64,000 nt of DNA from the NCBI GenBank assembly GCA_036555515.1, contig DATBLC010000138.1, forward strand, positions 1 through 64,000. The letters run 5' to 3'. The position numbers and the translations under genes are program-made. This stretch comes from DATACQ01 sp036555515. Lineage in GTDB: Bacteria > Desulfobacterota > Binatia > UBA9968. Positions 51,919 to 60,700 of the stretch are shown here, one piece after another. Under the pieces are notes generated by a model, which searched no databases, had not been told where the DNA came from, and saw only the letters and a program-made list of their open reading frames with translations. Position 1 is the stretch's first letter. Each line of letters opens with the position of its first letter.

Positions 51919-52664
51919 GACTTGAAGACAAAGTTGCGGTTGTTACGGGTGGGGCGCAAGGGATCGGCCGGGCTGTCGCGCTCTGCATGGGTCGAGAAGG
52001 GGCGAAAGTCGTCGTCGCCGACCTGCAAGGCGAGAAGGCCGAGGCGGTGGCAGGTGAACTGCACGCTCTTGGGGCCCAAGCGGTCGCCGTAGAAGTCAAC
52101 GTCGCCAGTGAATCCTCCGTCAAGCGCATGGCGAAGGAAACGTTCGGTCACTTTGGCCGCGCAGATATTCTCGTCAATGTTGCCGGCATTTATTTCCCTA
52201 AGTCGTCAGCGGTTGACCTTTCCGAACAGGATTGGGATCGCACCATGGACATCAACGTCGGCAGCAACTTTCTCTGTTGCCGTGAGTTTGTGCCGTCCAT
52301 GCGGTCGCGAAAAAGCGGCCGTCTTATTAGCCTGGCATCCGGCATCGGCCACTACGGAATGCGGCAATTCTCCCATTATGCCGCGTCAAAGGCCGCGGTG
52401 ATGGGATTCGTCAAAGCGCTGGCCCGCGAACTGGGCCCGGACGGGATTACGGTCAATGCCATTTGTCCAGGCTCGGCAAATACCGCTATGCCTCGCCAAC
52501 ACCGCTCCGAAGAAGAAATCATGGCGCGGCTGCGCTCGACGCCGCTGCCCCATGTGCTCGAGCCTGAGGACATTGCCGGGCCGATCGTGTTTCTGGCCAG
52601 CGACGCAGCGGCGTTCATCACGGGCCAGTCTTATAATATCAACTGCGGCAGCTTTATGTTTTAA
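51915..52664 (+). CDS. Short-chain dehydrogenase/reductase (FabG-like), second
   Basis: A 249-residue classical SDR with TGGAQGIGRAVAL, NVAGIY, LASGIGHYG, YAASK and PGSANTAMPR. The frame is open from 51483, but the ATG at 51915 overlaps the previous stop (ATGA) and gives the standard length. It is about as similar to the first SDR as to other FabG-like enzymes, so the two may act on successive intermediates or as a pair. It is the last gene of the operon; a repeat-rich gap follows. Confidence 0.9.
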   Translation: MRLEDKVAVVTGGAQGIGRAVALCMGREGAKVVVADLQGEKAEAVAGELHALGAQAVAVEVNVASESSVKRMAKETFGHFGRADILVNVAGIYFPKSSAVDLSEQDWDRTMDINVGSNFLCCREFVPSMRSRKSGRLISLASGIGHYGMRQFSHYAASKAAVMGFVKALARELGPDGITVNAICPGSANTAMPRQHRSEEEIMARLRSTPLPHVLEPEDIAGPIVFLASDAAAFITGQSYNINCGSFMF

Positions 52665-52669
52665 CTACC

Positions 52670-52885
52670 GTTCAAAGTTCAAGGTTTAAAGTTCAATGTT
52701 CCGGATCCGCGAGATACGATGCATCAACCCGGCCCAAACACGATGTTTCACACCCTCCAGTCGGTCAAGCCGTTCAAACCGTCAGAGGAAAAGGTCTTAA
52801 AGGAGTGACACTTCTCGAACAACGGGCGGATTGAGAACCGACTTCTTCGAATCGAAAACTTTGAACGTTGAACTTTGAACCTACG
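52670..52885. repeat. GTTCAA-type intergenic repeats, copies 6a-c
   Basis: Three patches in one gap: CGTTCAAAGTTCAAGG (from 52670), GGTCAAGCCGTTCAAACCG (near 52755) and TTTGAACGTTGAACTTTGAAC (52858-52880). The first and last are inverted relative to each other and could pair across about 170 bases. No ORF is supported here. Confidence 0.65.
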
Positions 52886-52889
52886 ACAG

Positions 52890-54053
52890 CTATTGCGTCG
52901 CCAGGATTTGGCAGCGGCGCGAGAGGTCGGTGAGCGCCGCGCAGTCTTTGCTGATTTCGGCGCCGGTTTTCTCGAAAGTGTACTTCAAATACCGAAAGCT
53001 TTCCTGCAAACAGCCGGTCTGATCATTCTCTTGAGCGAGCGCGGCGCAGAAGGGGAACGCGTAGTTGCCATCCCAGGTGTTGTCGATGAGCGCATAGACG
53101 GCGCCGCGAATGCAGGCTTGTCGATTATCGCCCTGCGCCAGCTCGCACTTGCGCGCGGCGCTGGCGGTTTCGCCGACACGCACATGGTTGGAAAGATCAC
53201 GCCCTATGGACATCGAACACTGGGCGCTATGAGCGCCGGCTTTGGCGCATTCGCGGAAAAGCTCTTCGGTGGATAGGCCCATTTCCACCATGCGCGAAGT
53301 TTGCATGACGTAGCACTCGCCGCGGTATTTGTCGATCAATTTGCTGCACGGGTAGTGATAATCCGTGGGACTGAGATCGCGAGTTTCAGGGGTGGCGTTA
53401 GCAACGTTTTCCATGAACACGCCGCCGTAACAAGAACCACGGCTCCATTCCTCTTCGAGCGCATCGCAGGCTTCCAGAGATGGCACCAGTTGATAACGCG
53501 AAAAAAACAGCAGCGCGTGGCCCAAGCCGTGCAGGCATTGAAAACGCAGCCGCCCTGGAAGTTTCGGATCGCAGGCGGTGGCGGCCTTTTGTTTGAGCTC
53601 GGCTTGCGTCGGATGCTTGTTAGCCTGAGCGTAAATCTCGTCACCGCGAAGAAATCTTTCCACTGAGCCGTGGTAGCAGCCGGAATGGCACGTCTGATCG
53701 CAAGCGGAAAACGAGTCATGAATATTGCCCCTCAAGCGAAAGGTCTCGCGGCCGATGGCATGAACCACCGGGTGACAATCGCGGCGCAATTCGGGGTCCT
53801 GCTTTTCGAACCTCTGGATCAGTTCAAGTGCCTGGGCTGTGGATTGCGTTTTAAGCATTTCGCGAAACAGTTTATCGAGGCACTCTGCGCCGTCGGATTG
53901 TCTCAGGCAGGCTTTAACCTGCTCCCGCGACGGCGCGCTTGCGTCCTGCGCCGGCACTTCTGGTTCCCTGCCGACTTGGGCAGTTGCGGAAGCAAAGTTA
54001 AGGGAGGAAGCCAGAATAGTGACAAAAAAATAAACCAAGGGTAATGGCGCCAC
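52890..54053 (-). CDS. Secreted protein with 20 cysteines and CxxG/HxxGH repeats
   Basis: A 387-residue protein starting with GTG at 54053, seven bases after AAAGGAG. The signal peptide is about 25 residues (VTILASSLNFASATAQ). The mature part has 20 cysteines and repeated motifs around paired histidines and glycines: CHPVVHAIGR, CHSGCYHGS, CLHGLGHALLF, SCYGGVFMEN, QACIRGAVY. The even count suggests disulfides, while the His/Cys pattern could also bind metal. I do not recognise a named family. It diverges from the DUF3108 gene. Confidence 0.75.
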   Translation of the reverse strand: MAPLPLVYFFVTILASSLNFASATAQVGREPEVPAQDASAPSREQVKACLRQSDGAECLDKLFREMLKTQSTAQALELIQRFEKQDPELRRDCHPVVHAIGRETFRLRGNIHDSFSACDQTCHSGCYHGSVERFLRGDEIYAQANKHPTQAELKQKAATACDPKLPGRLRFQCLHGLGHALLFFSRYQLVPSLEACDALEEEWSRGSCYGGVFMENVANATPETRDLSPTDYHYPCSKLIDKYRGECYVMQTSRMVEMGLSTEELFRECAKAGAHSAQCSMSIGRDLSNHVRVGETASAARKCELAQGDNRQACIRGAVYALIDNTWDGNYAFPFCAALAQENDQTGCLQESFRYLKYTFEKTGAEISKDCAALTDLSRRCQILATQ

Positions 54054-54165
54054 GATGATGCTCCTTTAAATGGCAGGAATAGTAACGGATAGACTTGATG
54101 ATCGCAATAAAAACAGTTGGTTGAAGGCCGTTTTGTTTTTTCCGAAAAACCTCTTAATATCAACC

Positions 54166-55050
54166 ATGGCCAATCGTCTAAGGTTCATAATGAGAAATAG
54201 AACCGTCATTCTTGCTGCCCTGTGGATCTTCGCAGCGCTGTTTGCAGCGCCGGTTTCGGATGGCGGCCAGGTGCTGTCTATCAAGCCCGAAGCGGTGCCC
54301 GCGTATCAACCTAAGTTTTACCCTTTCAAGGGCGGCGAGAAGGCGGTTTACCGCGCCAGTTGGAACGGATTAGTTTCGGTAGCCACAGCGGAGATTTACA
54401 CCACGCCCACAGTCGTCGCCGGCCGGCAGGTTTACAACGTGCAAGTGAAGGCTAAGACTTCCAGAGCGCTGGACCTGATTTGGAAAATGCGCGATACGAT
54501 CCATTCGACTTTTGATGCCAAAGCGCTCATGCCTTCGCGCTTCCGCTTCCACCAATGGGAAAACTCCCGCGTAATCCACACCGAGGCGCGCTATAGCGAT
54601 TCGACGAAACGTTGGACGGTGACCCGGCAGCAGGTGGGCAAACGGATGAAAAGCTACGAGTTCGATTCGCAGAACACCCTCGATCCGCTGACGGCGGTTT
54701 ATCTAGCGCGCAGCATCGATTTTAGAACCGGTGACCGGCTGTATTTCAAGTTGTTTGGCGGGCGCTACCGCTATCTCTTGGAGTTGCACATCGAAGGCAA
54801 AGAGCCGGTCAGCCTGGAGTCCGGCAAGACCGTGGAAGCTTACAGGATCGTGCCGCGGCTGCAGAACGTCAGCAAAAGGGGCTATGCCGAACGCATGAAT
54901 GAGGCGGTAATCTGGATCTCGGCGGATGAGCGGCGCATACCGATCAAGCTCAGCAGCAAAATAGTTTTCGGCAGCGTCTATCTCGAACTGATTGACGACA
55001 AGCACGCTACGCAATCAACATCGATTCAACCACCGAAGCCGGCGTCATGA
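54166..55050 (+). CDS. DUF3108 periplasmic protein
   Basis: A 294-residue exported protein (from MANRL; the ATG at 54190 is also possible) with a signal peptide ending near PVSDG. The body matches DUF3108: FKGGEKAVYRASWNGLVSVATAEI, FDAKALMPSRFRFHQWEN, LDPLTAVYLARSIDFRTGD and IWISADERRIPIKLSSKI. The family is predicted beta-rich, outer-membrane or periplasmic, with no proven activity. An M48-type lipoprotein protease gene follows 39 bases on. Confidence 0.83.
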   Translation: MANRLRFIMRNRTVILAALWIFAALFAAPVSDGGQVLSIKPEAVPAYQPKFYPFKGGEKAVYRASWNGLVSVATAEIYTTPTVVAGRQVYNVQVKAKTSRALDLIWKMRDTIHSTFDAKALMPSRFRFHQWENSRVIHTEARYSDSTKRWTVTRQQVGKRMKSYEFDSQNTLDPLTAVYLARSIDFRTGDRLYFKLFGGRYRYLLELHIEGKEPVSLESGKTVEAYRIVPRLQNVSKRGYAERMNEAVIWISADERRIPIKLSSKIVFGSVYLELIDDKHATQSTSIQPPKPAS

Positions 55051-55089
55051 AGCGGTTTTGTTCCTCGACGAGGCTAATATCCGAAGTTT

Positions 55090-55800
55090 ATGAAGACCAC
55101 CGTTGAAAATGCCAAAGGGCAGCCGCGATGGACGGTCGGACTACTGCTGCCCGCCGTCATTTTATTCTCCGGCTGCATTGCCGCGACGACCTATCCGGGC
55201 CCGCGCGCGCCGCGTGGTGATGCGTATCACGGCAACGCGCGGCGCGGCGAGTCCAACGAGTCTTGGGAAGCGGAGCGGCTGCGCCGCATTATCATTCCAT
55301 TGGTTCGTGCGATGGACCGTCCGTGCCGCATGAACGAGCTGCGGATCGGACTGGTGCGGCAGACCGAAATCAACGCCGCCAACGCCGGCGGCTGCCAATT
55401 CTACGTCACGACGGCACTTTTGCAGGGGGCGAACGATGACCAGTTGCGCGGCGTAATGGCGCATGAAATTGCCCACGAAGACCTCGGCCATGTCGCCAAG
55501 GCGCAGATTCTCGGCGCCGGCATTAATGCGGGCGTGGCTTTGCTCGAGCAACTGCTGCCGGGAAGCAGCGCGTTGGCGCCGCTGGCAGGGACGCTCATTG
55601 CGCGCAGCTATGGGCGTTCCGAGGAATATGCCGCGGACCGCCATGCTATCGAGATTCTCGACCGCGCCGGATATTCGAGAGGCACCATGATCGACACTCT
55701 GAGTTGGCTGCGCCGCGCAGGGGGCGACCGGGGCGGCGGATTTTTTTCAACTCATCCCGCACTGGATGAGCGGATCGCCGTGCTGCGGCGGTTCGGTTGA
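55090..55800 (+). CDS. M48-family metalloprotease lipoprotein
   Basis: A 236-residue lipoprotein: an N-terminal hydrophobic stretch ends in the lipobox LFSGC with Cys29. The M48 zinc site is His125-Glu126-His129 (MAHEIAHEDLGH) with the third ligand Glu179 in SEEYAADRHA. It is short like the BepA/LoiP type, but has no TPR domain. A role in quality control of outer membrane proteins is likely from family knowledge. It follows DUF3108 and precedes a GTTCAA repeat. Confidence 0.9.
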   Translation: MKTTVENAKGQPRWTVGLLLPAVILFSGCIAATTYPGPRAPRGDAYHGNARRGESNESWEAERLRRIIIPLVRAMDRPCRMNELRIGLVRQTEINAANAGGCQFYVTTALLQGANDDQLRGVMAHEIAHEDLGHVAKAQILGAGINAGVALLEQLLPGSSALAPLAGTLIARSYGRSEEYAADRHAIEILDRAGYSRGTMIDTLSWLRRAGGDRGGGFFSTHPALDERIAVLRRFG

Positions 55801-55814
55801 TGCCTGCAGAAGCT

Positions 55815-55880
55815 GAGTTCAATTCGTTCAAAAAGTTCAAATCGTTCAAAACGTTTTGAACGGCTTGAAGTGTTTGAACT
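55815..55880. repeat. GTTCAA-type repeat with an 18-base perfect palindrome
   Basis: Tandem GTTCAA words at nine-base spacing lead into GTTCAAAACGTTTTGAAC (55844-55861), a perfect palindrome, and then inverted copies (GGCTTGAAG, GTTTGAAC). This is the clearest copy of the repeat group and can form a stem in either transcript direction. Confidence 0.75.
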
Positions 55881-55953
55881 AAATACATGCCCCCGGTCGA
55901 TAAACAAACTCATCGCTCGAACGTCCAACGACATTGTAAGGAGGGCACTTGCC

Positions 55954-56319
55954 ATGAACGTCGCATTTCATCGATTCAATAGACTGGCCGGGATAATTGG
56001 CGTGGCGGCGTTATTGGGCACCATGGCCGCGGGGTGCGCCGGCGGCTCCTTGACAAGCCGGGAAAAAGGCGCGGGCATCGGCGCCCTTGGCGGCGCGGCA
56101 GCGGGTGGACTCATCGGTTCCGCGGTGCGCCATCCGGGCGCGGGGGCAGCCATTGGCGGTCTTTTGGGACTTGGCGCCGGGGCGTTGATCGGCGATCAGT
56201 TGCAGGGCCGGGAAAACGAGGCGATAAACCAGGATGTCCAGATTCAGAAAAATCAACTTGAACTTGAACGCCAGCGCATAGAGCTGGAAGAACTAAGAAG
56301 GCGCAAGCCGGAGTATTAA
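55954..56319 (+). CDS. Glycine-zipper lipoprotein
   Basis: A 121-residue protein with a lipobox (GTMAAGC, Cys at about residue 28), a glycine-zipper membrane segment (GAGIGALGGAAAGGLIGSAV, then GAAIGGLLGLGAGALIG) and a charged coiled-coil tail. It resembles the 17-kDa surface antigen/YMGG family of outer membrane lipoproteins. AAGGAGG lies eight bases before the chosen ATG at 55954; the longer frame upstream has no ribosome site. Confidence 0.82.
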   Translation: MNVAFHRFNRLAGIIGVAALLGTMAAGCAGGSLTSREKGAGIGALGGAAAGGLIGSAVRHPGAGAAIGGLLGLGAGALIGDQLQGRENEAINQDVQIQKNQLELERQRIELEELRRRKPEY

Positions 56320-56527
56320 TCCGCTCCTGAGAAGGAATCACTTGGCGATAAGTGGACTTACTCGCCCTCTCGATAAACTAATCGCTACTGAAGTACCGGC
56401 GTGTTGTAATAGCGGAGTGGCGGCGCGATGGGTCCGAGACCCAACGTTCCATTACTTCAACGAGCGATTTTTTCTTCGCTTCTCCCCGCTTGCCGAGCCT
56501 CGAACTTCGCATTACAGTTTGTTAGCC

Positions 56528-57388
56528 ATGAAAGTTTTCATCACCGGCGCCGCCGGATTGGTCGCCAGCCATTTCGCGTGCAGGCTCGCCCGCGATCACG
56601 AGGTGTTGGCTTTAACCCACCGAGAACTCGATATTACGGATATCGAGTCGGTGCACCGGCGCGTGGCGCACTTCCATCCCGATCTGATCATCAACGGCGC
56701 CGTCATCCAAGTTGACGAGGCGGAGGAAATGCCGGCCAAGGCTCAGGCGGTAAACGCGGACGGGCCGCGCATTCTTGCCCAGGCGGCGAATTCGGCGGGC
56801 GCCGAAATGATGCATTTCGGCACGCAGTATGCGTTCGAGGGGGAGCCGGCGGGTCGTTCGCCCTACACGATTGCGGACCAGACGCGGCCAGTGAATTACT
56901 ACGGGCGAACCAAACTCGCCGGCGAAGACGGCGTTCTCAACGGCTGCGGGCGCAGCTATATCATCCGCACTTCTTGGGTATACGGCAGCGGCAAAAATAG
57001 TTTTCTCTGCACCGTGCACGGCGATCTCAGGACCGGCAGACGGGTGCGCGCCATCGATGATATCTGGTCGAGCACAACCTACGTGGAAGATTTGATTGAC
57101 CGCTGCCTGGAGATCCTCAGGCGGCGGCGCTACGGCACCTACCATGTCGTCAACGACGGCGTCTGTACCTATTACGAGTTCGCGATCGAAGCAGGAAACT
57201 TGGTAGGGCTGAGCCGCGGTCAAATCGATGCGTTGATTGAAATCACGCATGAACGGGACATGCAGCGGGCCGCGGCGCGCCCGCGCTACACTCCGTTACG
57301 CTGTTTACTTTCCGAAGAACTCGCCTTGCCGCCGATACGCGACTGGAAAGCCGCGCTCGCTGCCTACGTGCGCGAGACGCGCGTCTAG
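56528..57388 (+). CDS. RfbD-like sugar-nucleotide reductase
   Basis: A 286-residue extended SDR like dTDP-4-dehydrorhamnose reductase. It has the Rossmann start MKVFITGAAGLVASHFA, HFGTQYAFEG, the catalytic YYGRTKLAGE, and IIRTSWVYGSG. The frame is open 62 codons upstream, but homologues begin at this ATG. The other rhamnose genes (rfbA, B, C) are not in the window, so the exact sugar is unknown. Confidence 0.87.
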   Translation: MKVFITGAAGLVASHFACRLARDHEVLALTHRELDITDIESVHRRVAHFHPDLIINGAVIQVDEAEEMPAKAQAVNADGPRILAQAANSAGAEMMHFGTQYAFEGEPAGRSPYTIADQTRPVNYYGRTKLAGEDGVLNGCGRSYIIRTSWVYGSGKNSFLCTVHGDLRTGRRVRAIDDIWSSTTYVEDLIDRCLEILRRRRYGTYHVVNDGVCTYYEFAIEAGNLVGLSRGQIDALIEITHERDMQRAAARPRYTPLRCLLSEELALPPIRDWKAALAAYVRETRV

Positions 57389-57662
57389 AGTTGGAATTCT
57401 TTAGCGCTGGACTCGCACGCTTGACTCGTTTTTCCGTTGAAACCGATCCGGGACTAAGAGTGCGAATTCGACATTCTTCGCGGAGTTTATCGCGAGAGTC
57501 AGACGGTGTCAAAACTCTTCAGGAGCCCTTCTAAACTCAGGGCGAACGGCGAAATGCTTGATTTGTAATGTCTCACGTCCGTGCGTGGTGAGCCGGGTTT
57601 GTGAACAAATCACTGGGGCGGTGAAAAAATTCGCCCCTGCATCGATTGGCCGCAGCGCTTCG

Positions 57663-58736
57663 TTAGTTTCGTTTTGCCCGCTTCACCGCGGCGATGTCGC
57701 CTTCGCTGAAACGATAAAAACCGACTGGGTTGTCGTAGAGCATTTTTCGCTTGAATTCGTCGGAGAGGTCTGGGCGCGCCATCAAATGGGGCAAGTCGCC
57801 GCCGAACTGGTCGCGTTCGCGCTCGTGGGGAAAGTCGGAAGCCCACATGATGACATCGGGATGGACCAATTCCGGTATAAAAGGCGCGGTGCGCTCTTCG
57901 ACTTCAAGGGTAAAAAAAATATTTCCCGACTTGAAGAACTTGCTCGGCGGCGATTTCAATTGCGGCGCGAGGCGCGCGGCGAATTTTTCGTAGTCTTCTT
58001 CCATACGGTCCATCATGAACGGCACCCAACCGGCGCCAGCTTCCAAGTAAGCCATGCGCAGCTTGGGAAACTCCTGGAAGACGCCCTGGAACATCATGTT
58101 GGTGATCTGCAGAAAGAGGCCCATCGGATGTTCGAGCAGATGGGCTTCCAAAAAGCTGCACAGGCGGTCGAGGCCGAGGTTTTGACTGACACCGCCGTGA
58201 ATGGCGAGGGGGACGTCCAACCTCTGAGCTTCGTCGTAGATTTCGTGAAACAGCGGCGAACCATAAAGCGGGGTTCGGTTGTTGGTAACCGATGGCAGAA
58301 GCCCCGCGCAAAAGCCAAGATCTTTAACGCATCGGCGTAGTTCCGCGGCCGACGCTTTAGGGTCCTGGGGCGCGAGCAGGGCAACGCCTTTGAGGCGCGG
58401 TGATTGGCTGGTGAAGCGATGATAAAGCCAATCGTTATACCCCTGCGCAAGCGCCGAGGCCCAAGCGGGCAGCTGGATCATTCCCAATGCCAGAGCCGAT
58501 GTCGGGTAGAGCACCGCCAAATCCACGCCATTCTCATTCTGAAAGCGAATCCACGCTTCGGCATCGGGATCTTCGCGTTTGCCTTTGCGCGACAAGCCAC
58601 GCTGCCAGCCGTCGGCATCGAACATCGGCCAGGTCGAGTGCCAGTTCATGTCGGCAAAATTCCCCTTGATATGAGCGAAAAGATCCTTATGGTCTTCCAT
58701 GATATGACCGTCTGCGTCGATAACAAATTCCGCCAT
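57663..58736 (-). CDS. Amidohydrolase (ACMSD/COG2159 type)
   Basis: A 357-residue metal-dependent hydrolase or decarboxylase. The metal motif is DADGH (residues 7-11), with His180 in LAIHGG, LLEHPMGLFLQITNMMF and the Asp in MWASDFPHE. This subgroup includes decarboxylases and hydrolases of aromatic and cyclic acids, often near Rieske oxygenases. It lies at the downstream end of the minus-strand catabolic group and is separated from the binding-protein gene by about 86 bases. Confidence 0.9.
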   Translation of the reverse strand: MAEFVIDADGHIMEDHKDLFAHIKGNFADMNWHSTWPMFDADGWQRGLSRKGKREDPDAEAWIRFQNENGVDLAVLYPTSALALGMIQLPAWASALAQGYNDWLYHRFTSQSPRLKGVALLAPQDPKASAAELRRCVKDLGFCAGLLPSVTNNRTPLYGSPLFHEIYDEAQRLDVPLAIHGGVSQNLGLDRLCSFLEAHLLEHPMGLFLQITNMMFQGVFQEFPKLRMAYLEAGAGWVPFMMDRMEEDYEKFAARLAPQLKSPPSKFFKSGNIFFTLEVEERTAPFIPELVHPDVIMWASDFPHERERDQFGGDLPHLMARPDLSDEFKRKMLYDNPVGFYRFSEGDIAAVKRAKRN

Positions 58737-58822
58737 GGAGATGACCTCCGATTTTTAGTTGAGTCGTGTATACTAGCCGGTGTCTCAAAGTGTTTTGCCG
58801 TGCCGCTGAAAATCAAGCTTGC

Positions 58823-59809
58823 TCATTTACCCGCCAGTTTCTTAAAAAATCCTTCGCGATCCAATTCGTCCAGGATGCCTTCGTCGAGATAGCGGCTCAG
58901 GTTCATATCGACTTTGACCGCGGGGTTTCGCTGCGCGATAATTTCCAAAGTATTGCGCAAGCCGTCGTGGGAAACGCGGGTCGGGAATGAAAAGCTCCTG
59001 GCAAAGTAGTCATAAGTCTCTTCAACGTTTTTGGGGTTTTTGAATCTTAGCCGCTTGCTTAAAATCGAAACGCCCTTTTCTCTGCTAGTGACGAATTGGT
59101 AAGTGCCTTCGGCGTAGGCCTGCTGGAAACGTTTCACGGTGTCACGATTCTTTTCGACGAATGAGCGGCGCGCGGCCATCACGTTCATGGGAAACGATGA
59201 ACCTTTGACATCCCCCATTTTCGCCAACTCATGCATGCCCAGCCGGAGAGCCTCGTTGATGTCCGGATAAGACAGCATGGTACCGTCGATGGCCTTGGCC
59301 GAGAGGGCTGCGATGCGGGCCGCCGAATCCCCAGCGGGAAAAATTGTGACGGATTGGCGCGAAATGTTCCAAGCCCTGAGCGCAAGAAACGTCGCCGTTT
59401 CGGTAGCGCCGCCGACGGCGAGAATGCCGATCTTCTTTCCCGTCAAGTCTTCGGGTTTGCGGATTTCTTTCTGCGTGACAAAGCTATAAGGAAAAGAATT
59501 CAACGTTCCCGAAATCATGACGAGATCGAGGCCCTGATTAATGGCGTTGACGGCGGTAGCGGCATCGGCTTGGGCAAAATGAATACTGCCTCCCACTATC
59601 GCCTGGATTTGACGCACGGAACCCGGCACCAACACGACATCGCCGTTAAAACCATACTTGGCGAACAAGCCCAGGTCCTTCGGAGCCCAAACCGGCGCTT
59701 GAAAGCCGGCGAAGCCCGCATAGGCGACCAGGTATGTCTCTTGGGCGCCGAGCGATGACGGCAGGGCAAGCAGCGCGACGACGATTGCGCCGAACCATCG
59801 AGTGGACAT
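58823..59809 (-). CDS. NMT1/THI5-like ABC substrate-binding protein
   Basis: A 328-residue periplasmic protein: signal peptide of about 22 residues ending SLGAQE, then the two-domain binding fold (FAGFQAPVWAPKDLGLFAKYG, VGGSIHFAQADAATAVNA, EDLTGKKIGILAVGG). This family binds sulfonates, nitrate, taurine, pyrimidine precursors and others. No permease or ATPase gene is beside it, so it is an orphan that must use a transporter encoded elsewhere. Confidence 0.88.
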   Translation of the reverse strand: MSTRWFGAIVVALLALPSSLGAQETYLVAYAGFAGFQAPVWAPKDLGLFAKYGFNGDVVLVPGSVRQIQAIVGGSIHFAQADAATAVNAINQGLDLVMISGTLNSFPYSFVTQKEIRKPEDLTGKKIGILAVGGATETATFLALRAWNISRQSVTIFPAGDSAARIAALSAKAIDGTMLSYPDINEALRLGMHELAKMGDVKGSSFPMNVMAARRSFVEKNRDTVKRFQQAYAEGTYQFVTSREKGVSILSKRLRFKNPKNVEETYDYFARSFSFPTRVSHDGLRNTLEIIAQRNPAVKVDMNLSRYLDEGILDELDREGFFKKLAGK

Positions 59810-59882
59810 AGTCAGCCTCCATGTTTATTCAAGGGGTGCGCCAATGGCCCGAAACTAGAAGGGCCAGACCCAAAAAGGATTC

Positions 59883-60635
59883 TCACGCCCAGCCTCGCGT
59901 CCAGCGCTCGCCTTTTTTGATCTTGTCGGCATAGTAGTTCCATTCGGCGGAATGGGGCAGCCGTCTTCCCCGGGAAAGAAGCTTCGCCTTGCTGCTCGCC
60001 AGTTGTCCGATGAACCCTTCGGGGACACCCTTGAAGCCAAACAGCTGCGCCATGGCCATGATCTTCGCCGTGCGCTCCATATAAACCGCGTTCATGCACG
60101 CCTCGTCGATGGTCGCGCCGACGGTAACGATTCCATGGCCCTTGATCATCATGCCATGGGCGTCGCCAAGCGTGCGCGCCAGGTCCGCCCCTTCCGCTTC
60201 ATCCAGAATATAGATTGGCCGCGGATAGATCGGTACGCCGCGGCCGAATCGGCCAGATTGCACGTGCACGCAGGAGACCGGTTTGTCAGCGATACTCAGC
60301 GCGACGCACATGGAGGCGTGGCAGTGCACGGCGGCATTGACGTCCGGGCGTACCTTGAAAATTTCCGTATAGATAACGGCTTCACGGGGAATCGTGCCGA
60401 CACCGGAAAATTTCCGGAGCGAATAATCGAAGCGCACCAGCCAATCTTTATTGTCTTCCTCCGCGCGCCGAAACAATTGCACGGCGATGCCTTTGCCGTC
60501 GGGCAGACGGACCCCGACATGGCCCCAAATATCACCGATTTCCCATTCCAGAATGTTCGCGGCGGTGCTGAGTTCATCTTCAAAGCGCGTGACTGCGGTG
60601 CGCTGTCGGGCGCCAGGTCGTTTTGAAGTCTTCAT
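59883..60635 (-). CDS. Class II aldolase/adducin-domain protein
   Basis: A 250-residue protein of the class II aldolase fold. Zinc histidines His104 and His106 (HCHASMC) and His167 (MIKGHGIVTVG) are present. Such proteins cleave or decarboxylate sugar or hydroxy acids, and several in aromatic-degradation loci act as decarboxylases or aldolases on ring-cleavage products. It lies between the binding-protein and Rieske oxygenase genes. The N-terminal tail is basic and likely unstructured. Confidence 0.87.
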   Translation of the reverse strand: MKTSKRPGARQRTAVTRFEDELSTAANILEWEIGDIWGHVGVRLPDGKGIAVQLFRRAEEDNKDWLVRFDYSLRKFSGVGTIPREAVIYTEIFKVRPDVNAAVHCHASMCVALSIADKPVSCVHVQSGRFGRGVPIYPRPIYILDEAEGADLARTLGDAHGMMIKGHGIVTVGATIDEACMNAVYMERTAKIMAMAQLFGFKGVPEGFIGQLASSKAKLLSRGRRLPHSAEWNYYADKIKKGERWTRGWA

Positions 60636-60700
60636 GGTGTCTCCGGGTGTCGGGTTGTAAAGGGCGAACCGCAGGCCAGCCCTATGGCTTCACGGCTGAC

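Noticed and set aside
57613..57640. GGGGCG/CGCCCC stem downstream of the RfbD-like and amidohydrolase genes
   Set aside because: Six-pair stem with its A/T tract in the loop rather than after the stem, so not a terminator; no other signal.
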